The notes: generated by a model not told the origin, from the sequence alone. A stretch of 64,000 nt of DNA from Calycina herbarum (GCA_001414485.1 LLEY01000014.1:558001-622000); one strand, 5' to 3'; positions 45,288 to 58,000 are shown, counted from the first letter of the stretch. Numbers and translations: made by a program.

Positions 45288-46711
45288 TCAATGTCCGTTT
45301 TGATTCTCCTTCCAAAGCATATCCGCAACCTCATCATCCAACCCATCCATAGCATCCCCTCCAAGATCCGGGAAATCATTAGGAGTATTCAACTTTCTCT
45401 TCTTTCCGCTCCCATTACTAGGTGCCCCATAGGAAGTCGACAAGCTAGAAAGTAAATCCGATCCCGCAGCTGGTGGTTGAGAAACACTGGAGTTAAGATC
45501 TAAATCAGGAACTGGCTCCGCCTGTGGAGGCTTGGGGTAGCCAGGAGGAGTTAGGGCCTCGACTTCTGGAGCTGGAGCAAAGGTAGTCTCATTCGCACCG
45601 GGAGAACCATCTCCAGATGCAACGGGTGATCCAGGATTGCTATTTGGGATACCCCGCATGATACTGTCTTCCACATCATCCTTCTTTTTGCCAATCTTTG
45701 CCTTGCGAGTAGAGATGTCGGCCATTTTTTCTTGATCGGAAGCAAGGGCTTCCCGGTTTGCGCCGAGTAATTTTTCCAACCCTTCAATTAGGGCTTGACG
45801 GGCTTTGATACTTTCTGCAACAGCCCCTTCAGCGTTTGCTAAGTTTTTGAGGAGACCATTGAGACGAGCTGCGTGGACTGGGGCGGAAGGTATAGCTTCC
45901 GAGGGGTTGGTAATTCGATCGTACTCTTGATTGGCGGCATTTACGGATGTCTTGGTGGAAAGGACGAGTTTGGTAACTGTTTGTTGCGGTTCAACCAGAG
46001 GGACGAGTTCGCTTGGAACAGCGCTGGGGGTTGAGGAAGAGAAGATTGAGCCACCCATTCGCTTGCCAGAAGATCTAGTTTTGTCGAGTTCTGTTGAACA
46101 TGAGTATTGATTGACGTGGTGAATTGTAGAGAAACATACCATCAATCCTAGCTTCCACAGCCTCTTGTATAGGAATCTCGAAAATCTGTCGTTGCCTCCA
46201 GACCTCCACCACCCTTCTCAACTTCTGCTGTACCTCGCTTGTAGCTCCTTTATATGCGGATGCAGTGGCTTCGGCGATGACTGGGGAGAATGCGATGAGG
46301 AAATCATCCTTGCGACGGGCTTTGGATTGTTGGGCGACCTCTAAATTGACTTGTTAGAATTTTGCTACAAATCCGCAAGTGGTTTATGAATCTTACCATT
46401 AGCAAGGTATATCAAATTCAGTCTCTTGTTGCTGCCAGAATCCTTGAGTTTCTGCAACCAGAGCTGTCCAGTTCGATCGGCGTGTCTCCTGGTATAGTAT
46501 TAGCATTCGCATATGGTATACTCTGACCCTCGAATTCGCGATGATTTGATTCGCATACCTGTGGAACATTACCCATTGGGCAACAGTGACCTTTGGCAGA
46601 TTAGCATTTGTTGTTTTTTCGCGATGTGGAAGTAGAAGTACTTACGATACTCTCTTGCGTTTCATTCAGAGCTGAAAGCTTTGCCACGACGGCATCATCG
46701 GTGTAGGCCAT
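45288..46711 (-). CDS. RTT103-type CTD-interacting (CID) protein
   Basis: A nuclear protein binding the phosphorylated C-terminal domain of RNA polymerase II, acting in transcription termination and 3'-end processing. Minus-strand exons are 46711-46646, 46590-46559, 46488-46397, 46340-46140 and 46090-45288, giving 397 residues. All four introns are 48-70 nt with GT-AG ends and give one unbroken frame. The CID fills residues ~1-130: MAYTDDAVVAKLSALNETQ at the start, HADRTGQLWLQKL, NLIYLANEVAQQSK and FEIPIQEAVEARI are characteristic. A coiled coil follows (~residues 165-260, EKLLGANREAL...KAKIGKKK), then a Pro/Ser-rich tail with an acidic end (DGLDDEVADMLWKE). The start at 46711 is chosen because the CID begins there; an upstream in-frame extension reaches 46786 but does not look conserved. 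It is divergent with NOC3. Confidence 0.9.
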
Positions 46712-47177
46712 ATTATCAGATTTCTGCGCGCTGTACGCTCGCGAATCTCTCAGGGACTTTAAAGATGAGGTTATATCAAGTCGCAAGATGGACAGGACAG
46801 AATGGGGTGTTGGTCGTGTGATGTTTACGATTTAAGAGTTATCACAGTCCCAGAATCACGATGAGTTGGTTGTATGAGAGTTGGTTGTATGATGAGAGGC
46901 AGATACCGTACAGGAAGATGCTCAATATCTTCCTCCCAGAAATTCAAGAGTGCGCAAGTGCAACAGGGTGCAAGTTGGCATCAAAAGGAATTGAAGTCTC
47001 GACACTCGTGGAACAACCGCTCGCGCATGCAAGAAGAGCTTCGCGCGGCTAGTCCTAATCGGGCCTTAGCGCACGATTCACCGGACCGGGGTCGGGTGGT
47101 TTATCGGGGGGAGAAAATAAATCTTGTCTTGGCCAAAAAGCTATTCAATCTCATCCCACCAAAATCTTCGCGCAAAG
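46712..47177. promoter_or_regulatory. Divergent promoter of RTT103-type and NOC3 genes
   Basis: 466 bp between the two start codons. An imperfect direct repeat GAGTTGGTTGTATGA occurs at 46862-46876 and 46877-46891. No named factor site. Confidence 0.5.
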
Positions 47178-49226
47178 ATGGCCAAAGTACCTGCCGCAAA
47201 ACGACGAAAGCTGACTCCTCCTACGAGCGATGTGGAAGACTCTTCTCCTTCCACCCTCGATGCGGCACCAGAAATGAATGCCTTCTTCAACAAACAAGCC
47301 TCGAGTTGGAGCTTAGAGCAGGACTACGAATCGCGACCAAGGAAGGGAAAGAAGAATGAAAAGGAAAGCACACGATTGCCGATCAAGACATCCGATGGAT
47401 TGGTTCAAGCTGCGCCAGTGGAGGCGGCAGAAGTCGTCGAGGTGGAGGGCAGTGATCTCGATTGGTCTGGAGTCGACGAATCCGAGGAGGAAGTGGTGAA
47501 GAAACCCGCCGAGCCCAAGATACCCATACGGCAGCAGATTTTACAAGCCAAGGAGGAATTGGCACGGATTGCCTTGATGCTGAATGAGGATCCGGAGGAA
47601 AATGCTGGCGCTTTTAAAACTCTGCAGGCATTTGGCCAGTCCAAAAATACGACCATCAAGAAACTTGCGCTTGCGACACAATTGGCGGTGTTCAAAGATG
47701 TTATTCCCGGATACCGAATACGGCCGTTGTCAGAAGAGGATATGGAAACAAAGGTGTCAAAAGAAGTTCGAAAATTACGAGCATATGAGCAGGCACTTGT
47801 TGGGAGTTATCAAGCGTATATTCGAGAATTGTCAAAACTTGCTGCGTCGGGGAAAGCCAGTGCTTCCGAAGGAGGGGCGAGTCTTGCCAGTATTGCCATT
47901 TCTTGTGCTTGTGCACTTTTGGTCGCGGTACCACATTTCAATTTTCGAGGAGAACTTTTGAAGATTTTGGTGGGGAAAATGAGCGCGAGGAAGGTGGACG
48001 AAGATTTTGTGAAATGTCGAGAGACAATTGAAACTGTTTTCCGAGATGATGAGGATGGAACTCCGTCTCTGGATGCCGTCGCCCTGATCACAAAAATGAT
48101 GAAGGGGAGAGGTTATAGGGTGGATGAAAATGTGTTGAATACATTCCTACATCTTCGTCTACTGTCAGAGTTTTCATGGAAAGCTTCAACAAATCATGTC
48201 GACAAGCCAAACAGACACGAGGAAGAGATTCAAGGGAAGAAGCCAAAAGAGAAACGAGTTTTCCGAACGAAAAAGGAGAGGAAAACATTGAAGGAGCGAA
48301 AAGTTGTTGAGAAAGAGATGGTTCAGGCGGATGCTACTGTTAGTCACGAGGAGAGGGATCGTATGCAAGCAGAGACCTTGAAACTGGTCTTTGTCACATA
48401 CTTTCGGATTTTGAAGATGCGGTCAGCGAATCTCATGGGTGCGGTCCTAGAAGGACTCGCTCGATATGCACATCTCATCAATCAAGATTTCTTTGGTGAT
48501 CTGTTGGAAGCACTGAAGGACTTGATTGGTCATGCAGAGACAGGAGACGATGTCGAGGAGGAAGACGAAGAAGCAGAAGACGAAGAAACAACACGAAATC
48601 TCACCCGAGAAGCACTACTCTGCATCATCACCGCATTCGCCCTCCTGGAAGGCCAAGATGCCGCAAAAGCCCAAGCATCCCTAAGTCTCGACTTGAGTTT
48701 CTTCATCACGCACCTATACCGAACCCTCCACGCTCTCTCACTCAACCCAGATATCGAGCTCAGCTCCAAGTCACTCCATCTCCCAGACCCAAATAACCCG
48801 TGCGCTCCACCTGTAACCACAGCAAACAACAAGATCAACATCCAAACCACCACCGTTCTCCTCCTTCGCTCCTTATCCTCTGTCCTCGTTCCACAACTCG
48901 CTGCTAGAGCCGTTCCACCTCTCCGTATTGCAGCATTCACCAAACAACTCCTCACTTCCTCTCTCCACATGCCTGAGAAATCATGTATTGCAATTATTGG
49001 ATTGTTAGGGAAGGTTACTAAGACTCATGAGAAGAAGATTGCGGCATTGTGGAATACGGAAGAGAGAAGGGGTGATGGGACTTTTGATCCTCTTACTGGA
49101 GAGGTGGAGGGTAGTAATCCTTTTACCACTACGATTTGGGAGGGCGAGTTGTTGAGGCATCATTTCTCGCCTAGTGTACGAGAGGGCGTTAAAACGATGG
49201 AGAAGAATATTATTGGGTTGAGATAG
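47178..49226 (+). CDS. NOC3, nucleolar complex protein 3
   Basis: A nucleolar/nuclear protein needed for 60S pre-ribosome maturation and export, also linked to replication initiation in yeast. A single exon of 682 residues. The ATG at 47178 has AAAG before it; the frame extends upstream without ATG. The basic N-terminus (MAKVPAAKRRKL) looks like a nuclear signal. A Glu-rich linker is followed by the NOC3 domain (about residues 115-210, with EELARIALMLNEDPEEN, then IPGYRIRPL-EEDM and VRKLRAYEQALVGSYQAYI). The CBF/MAK21 domain fills the rest (FKCRETIE-type blocks, VKRHFREMA replaced here by a degenerate end). Lys/Arg-rich KEKRVFRTKKERK lies near the middle, and an acidic EEEDEEAEDEE stretch lies near residue 460. 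Length is normal for fungal NOC3. Confidence 0.92.
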   Translation: MAKVPAAKRRKLTPPTSDVEDSSPSTLDAAPEMNAFFNKQASSWSLEQDYESRPRKGKKNEKESTRLPIKTSDGLVQAAPVEAAEVVEVEGSDLDWSGVDESEEEVVKKPAEPKIPIRQQILQAKEELARIALMLNEDPEENAGAFKTLQAFGQSKNTTIKKLALATQLAVFKDVIPGYRIRPLSEEDMETKVSKEVRKLRAYEQALVGSYQAYIRELSKLAASGKASASEGGASLASIAISCACALLVAVPHFNFRGELLKILVGKMSARKVDEDFVKCRETIETVFRDDEDGTPSLDAVALITKMMKGRGYRVDENVLNTFLHLRLLSEFSWKASTNHVDKPNRHEEEIQGKKPKEKRVFRTKKERKTLKERKVVEKEMVQADATVSHEERDRMQAETLKLVFVTYFRILKMRSANLMGAVLEGLARYAHLINQDFFGDLLEALKDLIGHAETGDDVEEEDEEAEDEETTRNLTREALLCIITAFALLEGQDAAKAQASLSLDLSFFITHLYRTLHALSLNPDIELSSKSLHLPDPNNPCAPPVTTANNKINIQTTTVLLLRSLSSVLVPQLAARAVPPLRIAAFTKQLLTSSLHMPEKSCIAIIGLLGKVTKTHEKKIAALWNTEERRGDGTFDPLTGEVEGSNPFTTTIWEGELLRHHFSPSVREGVKTMEKNIIGLR

Positions 49227-49385
49227 AGGTAGAATAAAATGATAATGATAACCCTTTCAAAACTCCAAGTTGATGCATCCCACTGTCTTCTGTTCCCGGT
49301 ACCCTCCTCCCTGGAGCATCACCAGAGTCCCATTACCCTCCCCCATCTCCCCCTCCCCCTTTACTCACATCCCTCCGGAACTCAA

Positions 49386-49969
49386 TTAAGCAGTCCTCCT
49401 AGCCTGTACACCCCCCGTCAACCTCTTCACAAGACCCTCCCTCGTAATCGTCACCGAATCGCCATCCTGCAGTTCCACATACTTCAACAACTGCTCCGCG
49501 AACCGTCGCTCATTTGTGGATTTGAGTTTCCAGTCTAAACTTGTGAGTGCTGATAACGCTATGGAGATGCTGTTTACTATTATGCCTGTTATTGTTAGGG
49601 CTGGTTGGGGGTTAGTCTTTTGTATTTTTGTCTTGTTTCAGGTGTGAGGGGAAGAGAAGGGGGTAGGTGAAAGGTGGAGAGCGGGGGATATTGGGGGAAG
49701 GGAAAGGGGATGGGATGGGGATGGGGAAGGGATATACCTCGGAGGTGATCCTTACTACCAGGTCGTAAACTCGCTGCCGCGGAGAGGATCAAAGCTATCG
49801 CTGAGAGGATGACGGAAAAAGTTACGGAGAAGCGTTTCCAGAATTGACCGGTGCGGTACCAGGTTGGGATCTTGTTGGGTTATTAGTTTTTTGGCTTTGA
49901 GACTTGGGAATTGGGGGGAAAACTGACCGGAAAGGCGATTTCTGGTACGGCGAGGGTTTTTGGTGGCAT
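49386..49969 (-). CDS. Small two-span membrane protein, unknown function
   Basis: Exons are 49969-49928, 49870-49738 and 49600-49386 on the minus strand, giving 129 residues. The introns (57 and 137 nt) have GTCAGT and GTATAT donors, and the second acceptor is CAACCAG. The protein begins MPPKTLAVPEIAFP, followed by W-Y-R-T-G-Q-F-W and a hydrophobic helix (VTFSVILSAIALILSAAASL). A second helix follows (LTITGIIVNSISIALSALTSL), then a soluble tail of ~60 residues with EQLLKYVELQDGDS. No family recognised. The conserved-looking splice structure and clean membrane topology make the gene credible. The tail is probably on the side of the N-terminus. Confidence 0.7.
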
Positions 49970-50630
49970 CTCTTGGTGCGGGCTGTGTAAATCTGGGGGC
50001 GTTTGCTTTGTTTGGGTTGAAACTACGATTTGGAGGTTGGGCACGTGAAGTGGGGGTTTTGATCTCGGGAGAAGTCTATGCTTCAATATCTCTTCGATTC
50101 ACGAAATTTCAACTCCCTCTCTCTCTTTGTTTCGGCTCTCAGAATATCGGAAAAAGAACAGAGGCTCAGCGTGAGAAAATGTGGTTTTCGTGATTGTGTT
50201 GGTGATACCGTAGGACGAGTGATGTTCTTGTCTCACTCAAGCGAGGGGACAGGGTTTCTTGGTTCATGTGATGCTTCATTGTGGTTTGGTTGCCTGCGGT
50301 GTATTGTGAGTGTTGGAGTCATTCTCAAGGTGACGAGAGGGTGTGTGATTGCTTTCGGTGCTTGTTTGAGGGTATGAGAAGGAGGGGGAATGTTGGTGTG
50401 GATGTTGTTGGTTGGAGTAAGAGTTTCAGGGATTAGGTGGCTTTGGTAATAGGCTAATAGAGAGGTTGTTTCTAGGCAGGCTGAATTCTATGAGTCTATC
50501 GCTTGAATCTTAGACTCCGGATAATATGAAATATCATAATACAGCAACGGAGTATTGAAAATCGCTCTGCCAAAATAGGTATTCGGATGTGGACCCTGGT
50601 CTAGTACGCGGATATAGAATGATTTCTTCT
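49970..50630. other. Intergenic, right end of the gene island
   Basis: Normal composition up to about 50600. It is T/G-rich, contains no supported gene, and should hold the promoter of the small membrane protein gene near 49970-50150. The change to RIP-type sequence is abrupt at about 50630, after a CTTTTTTTCTTTCTCTTTTT tract. Confidence 0.5.
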
Positions 50631-51078
50631 TTTTTTCTTTCTCTTTTTATAGCTAAATCTACTTCTATATCCGTCTATTAAATATATTCTAGGCAGCGAA
50701 ATAGATCTCTCTACCTATAATATAAGCTCTTCTACTAAAGTTATAATAATTATATAAATATAACGTAGTTTATTAGTAAGTCGATTAAAATTACCTTTAT
50801 ATTTATAGATTTTCTTTAATTTCTTTAATAACTTAGTTATTATAATTAGTTAGTATTTAAGATTTCTAATATTATTTAATATAATTATATACTAAGTCGT
50901 ATATAACACCGAGTCGCGTACTTTTTACTTATATTCTACTTTAAATCTTAATTAAACTACTATAATATATAGAATTAATTAAAACTACTCTGAATCTAAT
51001 AAACTAGATATATTTATAAGCTTCTAGTAAGTTCGTATATTATAACTAGCTTTTCTTTAAGTGCTATAGCGTCGTATA
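50631..51078. repeat. RIP-degraded repeat, related to 1-120
   Basis: TA-rich sequence without readable frames. The last ~130 bases (50945-51070) match the start of the window, so one dispersed repeat flanks both sides of the gene island. It is cut at 51078 by a Gypsy-B LTR. Confidence 0.6.
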
Positions 51079-51540
51079 TATAATAAAACTTAAACGAACT
51101 AAACAAAGATAACTAAGTCTCGAAGGTTAGTATATAGGTAAGAAGTATAGATACGCCGGGTTGTTTACTTAGAAGTAAACTCGTTACTTATATTAAAGAT
51201 ATTAAATAAGATAATAAGATTAATAACTAAAGTTAAGTACGAAGCTTCTATCTAATAGTAGATATACTAGTCTTATATAGAACCTTCGTTTATATTAGAG
51301 TTCTACTTAGTAGGAGTCTCGAAGATAGAGTCCGACTCTAATTCCAGGGCTTCTTAAAACTAGACTCTATTACCTAACTACTCCTAACCGAGTCACGTGA
51401 TATAACTGTAATAAGATCCCTAGGATTATATATTCTTCTATATTTAATCTCTTCTTTCTTTTAGAGTTATATTAGTATTTGTCTTATTAGAGCGTCGCCT
51501 AGACTTTACTTATTTATATACTAGTACGTGATTTATAATA
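51079..51540 (-). repeat. 3' LTR of Gypsy-B copy 3
   Basis: This 462-bp LTR runs from TATAATAAAACTTAAACG to CGTGATTTATAATA. The first ~220 bases match other Gypsy-B LTRs; the rest is unlike them (it contains CGAGTCACGTGATATAAC). Confidence 0.82.
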
Positions 51541-51989
51541 CTATTCTATAATAGCTAGCTAATAATAGAATTACTAAGCTATCGGAATAGCTAAGAATAC
51601 GTGCCGAGTATAGTACGGTATAGATAGTTATAGAACAGTAGATACCGAGCGTACGGAATAGGATTATAGTATAGTTTTAGTTTTAGAACTATTAGAACCG
51701 AATCGGTATAGACTTTTGTTATTATCTAGCTCTCTTATATATAGATACTCTTACTCTCTCTTAAGAAAAGACTAATTTAGTCTTTTCCTTCGTATTAGAG
51801 CCTAGTATTCGGATATATTATTCTATTAAACGTACTTCTATATACCTCTTTTATAGTAGTATCTGTTTCGTACTATTATATATCCTCTTCTTAGCCTAGC
51901 ATGTCTCTACGCTAGAATATAACTCTAAAATTTATCGTTAGAAAGATATCGACCTTCTCTTATATACGAATATATCTTTCTCTTATACT

Positions 51990-52270
51990 AAATAAAAAGA
52001 GCGTCTAGCTCTTACTATATAAATTGAATCCGTATAACGTCTAGTAGAGACTTATTCTTTTTATTAAAAACAGTCTTATTACTATTTTCTAGAGCTTTCT
52101 AAATCTTCTTATTATTCTAAGTATATTTAGTTAAAAAGATTCTATAATAGTTCTAGTTATTTAACGTTCCTTCTCCTAGGCCTTGAAAACCTATATATTA
52201 ATTTTTCTTTAGTCTTTTACGTAAACAGCTCTCTATTACTCCTCTAAGTCCTTCTCTCTTAAGTTCTCTT
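51990..52270 (+). pseudogene. Antisense zinc-cluster ORF of Gypsy-B copy 3
   Basis: Opposite to the gag-pol strand, six TAT codons from 52053 to 52145 keep the spacing X2-X6-X9-X2-X6 of a Zn2Cys6-type cluster. The final cluster reads Tyr-S-K-Tyr-I-stop-L-K-R-F-Tyr, parallel to copies 1 and 2 (Tyr-S-E/K-Tyr...). Stops (TAA, TAG) interrupt it. Because tyrosine codons are common in RIP sequence, the match could partly be chance in this copy. Confidence 0.4.
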
Positions 52271-54481
52271 TCTACGTCTTCGTCTTCCTAGTTTCCTACT
52301 TTTAAAATAGCCTCTTTTGTTAAATAGATACTTTCTAATAATATTTCTCTATTTAACTCTAGTCTTAAGTTCTAGACAGCCCTAGGTTTCGTTAGTAGAA
52401 TTTCTAAAGTTCCTCTAAGTAATAGATAAGGCTTTCTTTTAGTTCTTAAGTGTTTTTTAAGTATAGATAATCTATCTATTTAATTAAATACTTAAGTTGT
52501 TCTCTAATAGTTTTATAGTTAAGAATCTTCTTAATCTTATATTCTATATTTAGATTTACTAGTTAAATTTCTATATATAGAGCTAGTAGTATACCTAGTA
52601 GTACTAGTTTAAGTAGAGATATATAGAATACTAGATAGATATTTATTATCTTTAGTAGTACTAATTTATAATTTAAAAGTCTCTTAACTTATTTAATTTT
52701 AAATAGTCTAAGTTTTTTATAATCTAGTTTATTACTTAGTCTTTTTATATCGATGTTTTTTTATACTAAGTAGACTTTATCTCTTTCTTTTAGTATTAGC
52801 TTCTAACTACGTTATTTATTATAATAGTATACGTTTCTTTTAACTATAAACTATAAATCCTTTATAAGTTCTTTATATAGACTTTTAATTTTTAAGATAT
52901 AAATACGAGTAAGTTAGTTATTAATAGTCGTAGATAGCGGTTCTTAATATACTAATAATTTATATTTATAATTAGCGTAGAATAGTATAATAAGTATTAT
53001 TTCTATTACTAAACTATTATAAGTAAACTATACTAAAGATAGTAGCTCTACCTAGTTATCTTACTAGTAGTTTATATAATAACAAAGATATATTTTAACT
53101 ACTTAATTTATCTGTTTATTTCCTCTATTTATTTAAGAGTTAAAAGCTATAAAAAGCTTTCTCTTCGTATCTAATCGTTTTATAAGCGTAATCTAAAATT
53201 TTAAGATAAAGAGCTTATCTTAATCTAAGAGTATTTCTTTAAATAGTCTATATCTTAAGACTACTTCTCTACTACTACTCCTACTCTCTATAAGTCGGCC
53301 TTCTTTCGCTGAAAAAAGTCACGCGCCTACCGCGGGCGCGGCCGGCCTCTACGGAGTAGAGCTGCGGTAAAAAAAGTTTTCGCTGAAAAGAGTTATATAC
53401 CCTCTCTCTCTCCTCCTACGCTCCGACTCCCCTCTCCTTCCTCTATTATATATATATATATATATCTATATATCTAACTATAGCCTTAACCATAGTAACC
53501 GAGCTTACCTACGACTCTATATACCGGCTGGTCCTATACAAGCGCTATAAGACAGGCGTTGCCCTAGGCCACGCTAGCGTAGAGCGACACCTACGTACGA
53601 AGCCGCACCGCCTACTAGGCCCGACGCTGAAAGCCTGCCTAGCCTACACCGACGCGCTGGCTCCTCTAAGGTCTCTAGAGGAGCTGCGGAGCCACCGGCC
53701 TCTGAACAGGGGCGCGCAGATCGCGCACCTAGAGGCCTATGCTAGCTACAGCTGCCTGCTCTGCGAGGAGGAGGAGGAGGGCGAGGGCGGCGGCGAGGGA
53801 GACGTCTTTCTAACCACCTACCTCCCGTATATATAGTACTATATGTTTAGTCATCGGCGGAAGGCTTAGAAGCACGAAGCGGCGCCGCTGTAGAAGGAGT
53901 GCCGGCTTCAGACCTACTTCACTACTAAAGGCCGTGTTAGCTACTTCGTAGTCGTAGCTAACGAGGCTATAGGCAGGGCCGGGGGATAGGTAGTAGCTAG
54001 GGAAGCCAGCAGCAGCAGCAGCGGCGGCAGTAGTAGGGTTAGAGAGGGAGAGGAGGAAGAGATATAGAGTAGCTTCTTCTCTAGCTTCTTAGCTATATAA
54101 TAACAAGCCTAGTCTCTCTTCTATAGTTTAGAGGAGGATGTTAAAGCTGTTTAGAAGAACCTAGCCACCGCGGCGAGTAAGATAGAGGAGGCCGAGGGCG
54201 AGCGAGCTAAGCGGGTGCCCTAGCTAGAGAGAACCGGATTCCCTACCTACCTAGCTAGCCTGTAGTATACTGAGATTAAGAGCTTCTACCGGCTCCCTCT
54301 AAGGAAGTAGGCGGCGGCCGAGGACTAGGAGCTGGCCCGGATCCTAGACGCTGCCTAGGCCTGGCTTAGAGGGGCCTACTAGACTTATAGCTACTCCTCT
54401 CCTAAACGGAGGATAACCTAGTAGCGGGCTAACATCCTTAACAAGTTCTACGCGGGGGCATCTAGTTATTACGAATTATAG

Positions 54482-54722
54482 TATCAAGGGTTACACCCGT
54501 GGAATAAGTCTTAGAGTACTCCAGCGACGTATTCACGTGACCTCGCTTAGCAACGCATGGACGTAATAGAACCTTCGAGAGTACCCTTAGCAGAACCCTC
54601 TAGAATAAGTTAACTAAGTATATAAGTTAGTAAGGACTCTAGCTTAGAAAGGATAATCGAATCTTCTTATATATAGACACCTCTATAGTTTAATTTATTA
54701 GTATTTACTATAAGTCCTAATA
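54482..54722 (+). repeat. 5' LTR of Gypsy-A copy 2
   Basis: 241 bp, from TATCAAGGGTTACACCCG to AAGTCCTAATA. Differs from its partner by transitions only, as far as read. Confidence 0.9.
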
Positions 54723-54740
54723 TTAGATTCGATTCTTAAA

Positions 54741-54905
54741 CTAATACTAGAATAACAGGCCTTTACAGTAATACTAGAATATATTAGGCTATTTTAGTAA
54801 TACTAGAACATAACAGGCCTTTATAGTAACACTAGAACATATTAGGCTATTTTAGTAATACTAGAACTTAAGAGCCTTTATAGTAATACTAGAACTTATA
54901 GGCTA
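54741..54905 (+). repeat. Tandem ~30-bp repeat in the Gypsy-A copy 2 leader
   Basis: The same array as 8961-9133: about six units with AA-ACTAGAA followed by AGGCC or AGGCT-TTT, in the same place after the 5' LTR. Confidence 0.7.
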
Positions 54906-55059
54906 TTTCACGGCATTTACAGAACTTACGGATAATAGGAGAACTATAAGAAGGCGGTATACTAAATCAGCTACCTACCTAGTTCCTATAGTATATTTAA
55001 GAGTAGCGGAATCAGTTAATATCTACCTAAGAGGACGATCGTCTACGGATTATAAACGA

Positions 55060-58000
55060 GCAAAAGAAGGATAAGGAAGCTCGCTTACAGATGATCTACA
55101 ACGATAATAAACCTAGGAAATCTCTTCCTCTACTACTAGAATTCTACGGAGACTCGGACAAGCTAGAAGCTTGGTTATAATAAGCACAAGCTAAAATCGA
55201 AGTCGACTACTATAGATATACTAAATACGTTAAGTTTTAGGCACTTAACGGATCCTTATAGGGTAAGGCGCTCCGTAGAATAGAAGCATAGGTACGGGAA
55301 CAGGGCAAGCTAGAGCTAGCTAATAGTAGTAATTTCTTAGGTCGAGTAGAGTTTATGTTTAGAGACCTATAGGCTAAGGAAAGAGCGTAACGAAAGCTGG
55401 AATCCTTCTATTAGAGCTTAAGACTATTCCTAGAGGTCTTTACGGAATAGTAAGCCCTGCTTATAAAGTCTAGAGAAGGATCTTAGCTAGACAACGTAAA
55501 AAAGGTATCTCTTAACCGAATCCTTAGTAATAAGTTAGTTAAGGCGATGATTACAGTTCCTTCTTAACCTAACTTCGAGTCTTACTACTCTATTATTAAA
55601 GAAACGGACGACCGCTTAAGAGCTTATAAAGCTCGAATATCAAGATCCAGGGCCTAGACTCTCCTAGAAACACTACGGACCTCTTAGAAACGCTCGACAG
55701 ATACTATATAGCAGGTAACGAGCGGTAATATCGCTAACGGACCGAAAGTCACCTGTAAGGCATCCGTAGAGGGCATAGATTAGGAACCAGCACCTGCTAA
55801 AGTCTTAACAACTAGCACTAAGCGTGCTAAATAGGTGTCCTAGGAAGAACAAAGCAACCGTGCTCGTACTAGTCGCTGTCTTCGCTACGGAGCTACTAGT
55901 TATTTTGTTTAAGAATGTCCGTACAAACTACTAAGGCGACCTATAACAGCGGATTCGGTCCGTAAACAGAAGGCAGAGGTTAAGGAAGTAGCGCTAGAAT
56001 TAGAAGAAGAAGATAGTAATGTCTCCTCGGATTCGGAAAACTAGTAGCTTCTATTAGAAAGCGTAGGTAAGGGCGACGAAGGGAGTTGTTAGCAATAGAC
56101 ACTTAGAGACATTTTAAGTAGGAATATATAGACGAAAAACCTCTTCTTATATCGGCTTTAGTAAATAGGGTAGCTACTTTACAAGCCTTAGTAGATTTAA
56201 GGTGTTTAGTCTATAGAATTGTTTTAGACTGTTTTATCCGTCGCTATTAGCTCTCTTACGTACAAATCATACTAAGGCATTTATAGTCAGTAGAAGGAGT
56301 ATTAGAGGATGCTATATCCTAAGCAGTATCTTTTAACATAGACATTAGAGGCCACCAGCAGAAACGGGTTTATACTTACGTAGTCTCTAAGATCGAGGGC
56401 TATAAAATGATTCTAGGAAAATCTTAGTTAAGAAGAGAGCGAGCTTTACTTAACGCTACTAAGGGATACTTACTCTTCTAAGACTCTAGGTTAGAAGTTT
56501 ATAGTAAGCTAGAAAGGTCTTACTCCTATAAGCAAGTAAGCACGGCCGTCTTCTACTTTCTTATAGATCGAAAACAGAAGCTATAGGTCTTTATAGCAAG
56601 CCTTACAGACATTATAAAAGCCTTAGCGGAAAAGAAGTATATAGACCTATAGACGAAGCTACCTAGCTAGATTAGCTCGGAATTCTATCTAGCATTCGAT
56701 AGGAAGGAAGCAAATAAGTTACTAGTATATCGTAAAGGAATTAATTATAGTATCGAGCTCTTATAAACCGAAAACGGATCAGAAGAAACAGTCCCCTAGA
56801 GGCTACTCTATAACATATCACGAGACGAGCTATTAGTACTCTATAAAACCCTAACAGAGTTACTAGATAAGGAATTTATTCGAGTAAGCAACTCTCTAGC
56901 AGCTGCGCTAGTACTTTTTATATAGAAGCTAGGAGAGGGTCTACGGTTCTATTACGACTACCGAGCACTAAATAAGTTAACCTATAAGAACCGCTACTCT
57001 TTACCTTTAATCTAAGAGATACTTAACCGGATTAAGAAAGCTAAGTAGTTTATAAAAATAGATGTTATTACTACCTTTTATAAGATACGGATTAAGGAGG
57101 GAGATAAGTAGAAAACGGCTTTCTAGACACGCTTTAGGCTTTTTAAATAGCTTATTACCCCTTTTAGGCTTATAAATACTCCTAGCACTTTCCAGCGGTA
57201 TATTAATTATACGCTTTAAGAGTTCTTAGACAACTTTGTCTTAGTATATATCGACGATGTCTTAGTCTTTATAGACAGCACCTGTAACTAGCACCGCGAG
57301 CATGTCTATAAAGTAATACAAAGGCTTTAAGATACTAAGCTATAGCTTAATATTAATAAATACGAATTTAAAGTATAGTCTACAAAGTACCTTAGGTTTA
57401 TTATAGAAGTAGAGAAAGGTTTATAGATAGACCTAGCTAAAATATAGGCTATTATAGATTAGAAAGCACTAACAACAGTAAAAGGCGTCCTTAGCTTCTT
57501 AGGATTTACGAATTTCTATCGACGGTTTATTAAGGACTTTTCACGGATTACAGCTCCTCTTTATAGACTCGTTAAAAAGGATATATCCTTCTAATAGACA
57601 GACGAAGCGAATAGAGCCTTCGAACAGTTAAAGCAGGCCTTTATAGAGGCCCTAGTACTAGCTTAGTTTGACCTAGATTATAAGACAGTCCTAGAGATAG
57701 ACTTCTCTAGATATTACTTAGGAGGCGTGCTCTCTTAAGTAAAGAATAGCGTCTTACAGCCTGTAGCCTTCTTCTTAAAGAAACACGCACCTACTAAATA
57801 CAATTACCTAATATATAACAAAGAGTTATTAGCTATTATTCGGTGCCTTAAGAAATAGGAAGCGGAGTTAAAAAGTGTTAGGCAGTTTATAGTACTTATA
57901 AATCATAAGAATCTTAAGTACTTTATAATAGTCCGTAAACTATCTAAAAGATAAATATGGTAGTAGTTAATACTTAGCAAGTTTAATCTAATTATCTAAT

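Larger units (their letters stand above)
51079..53267 (-). mobile_element. Gypsy-B copy 3, truncated
   Basis: The 3' end of a minus-strand Gypsy-B: LTR at 51079-51540, antisense zinc-cluster frame, chromodomain and integrase regions. Similarity to copy 1 can be followed up to about 3520 of copy 1 and stops at about 53267, where the helicase gene sequence begins. The 5' part and 5' LTR are missing from the window, so the copy was truncated by deletion or by recombination. Its LTR outer half and antisense frame differ from copies 1 and 2, again a subfamily difference. Confidence 0.8.
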
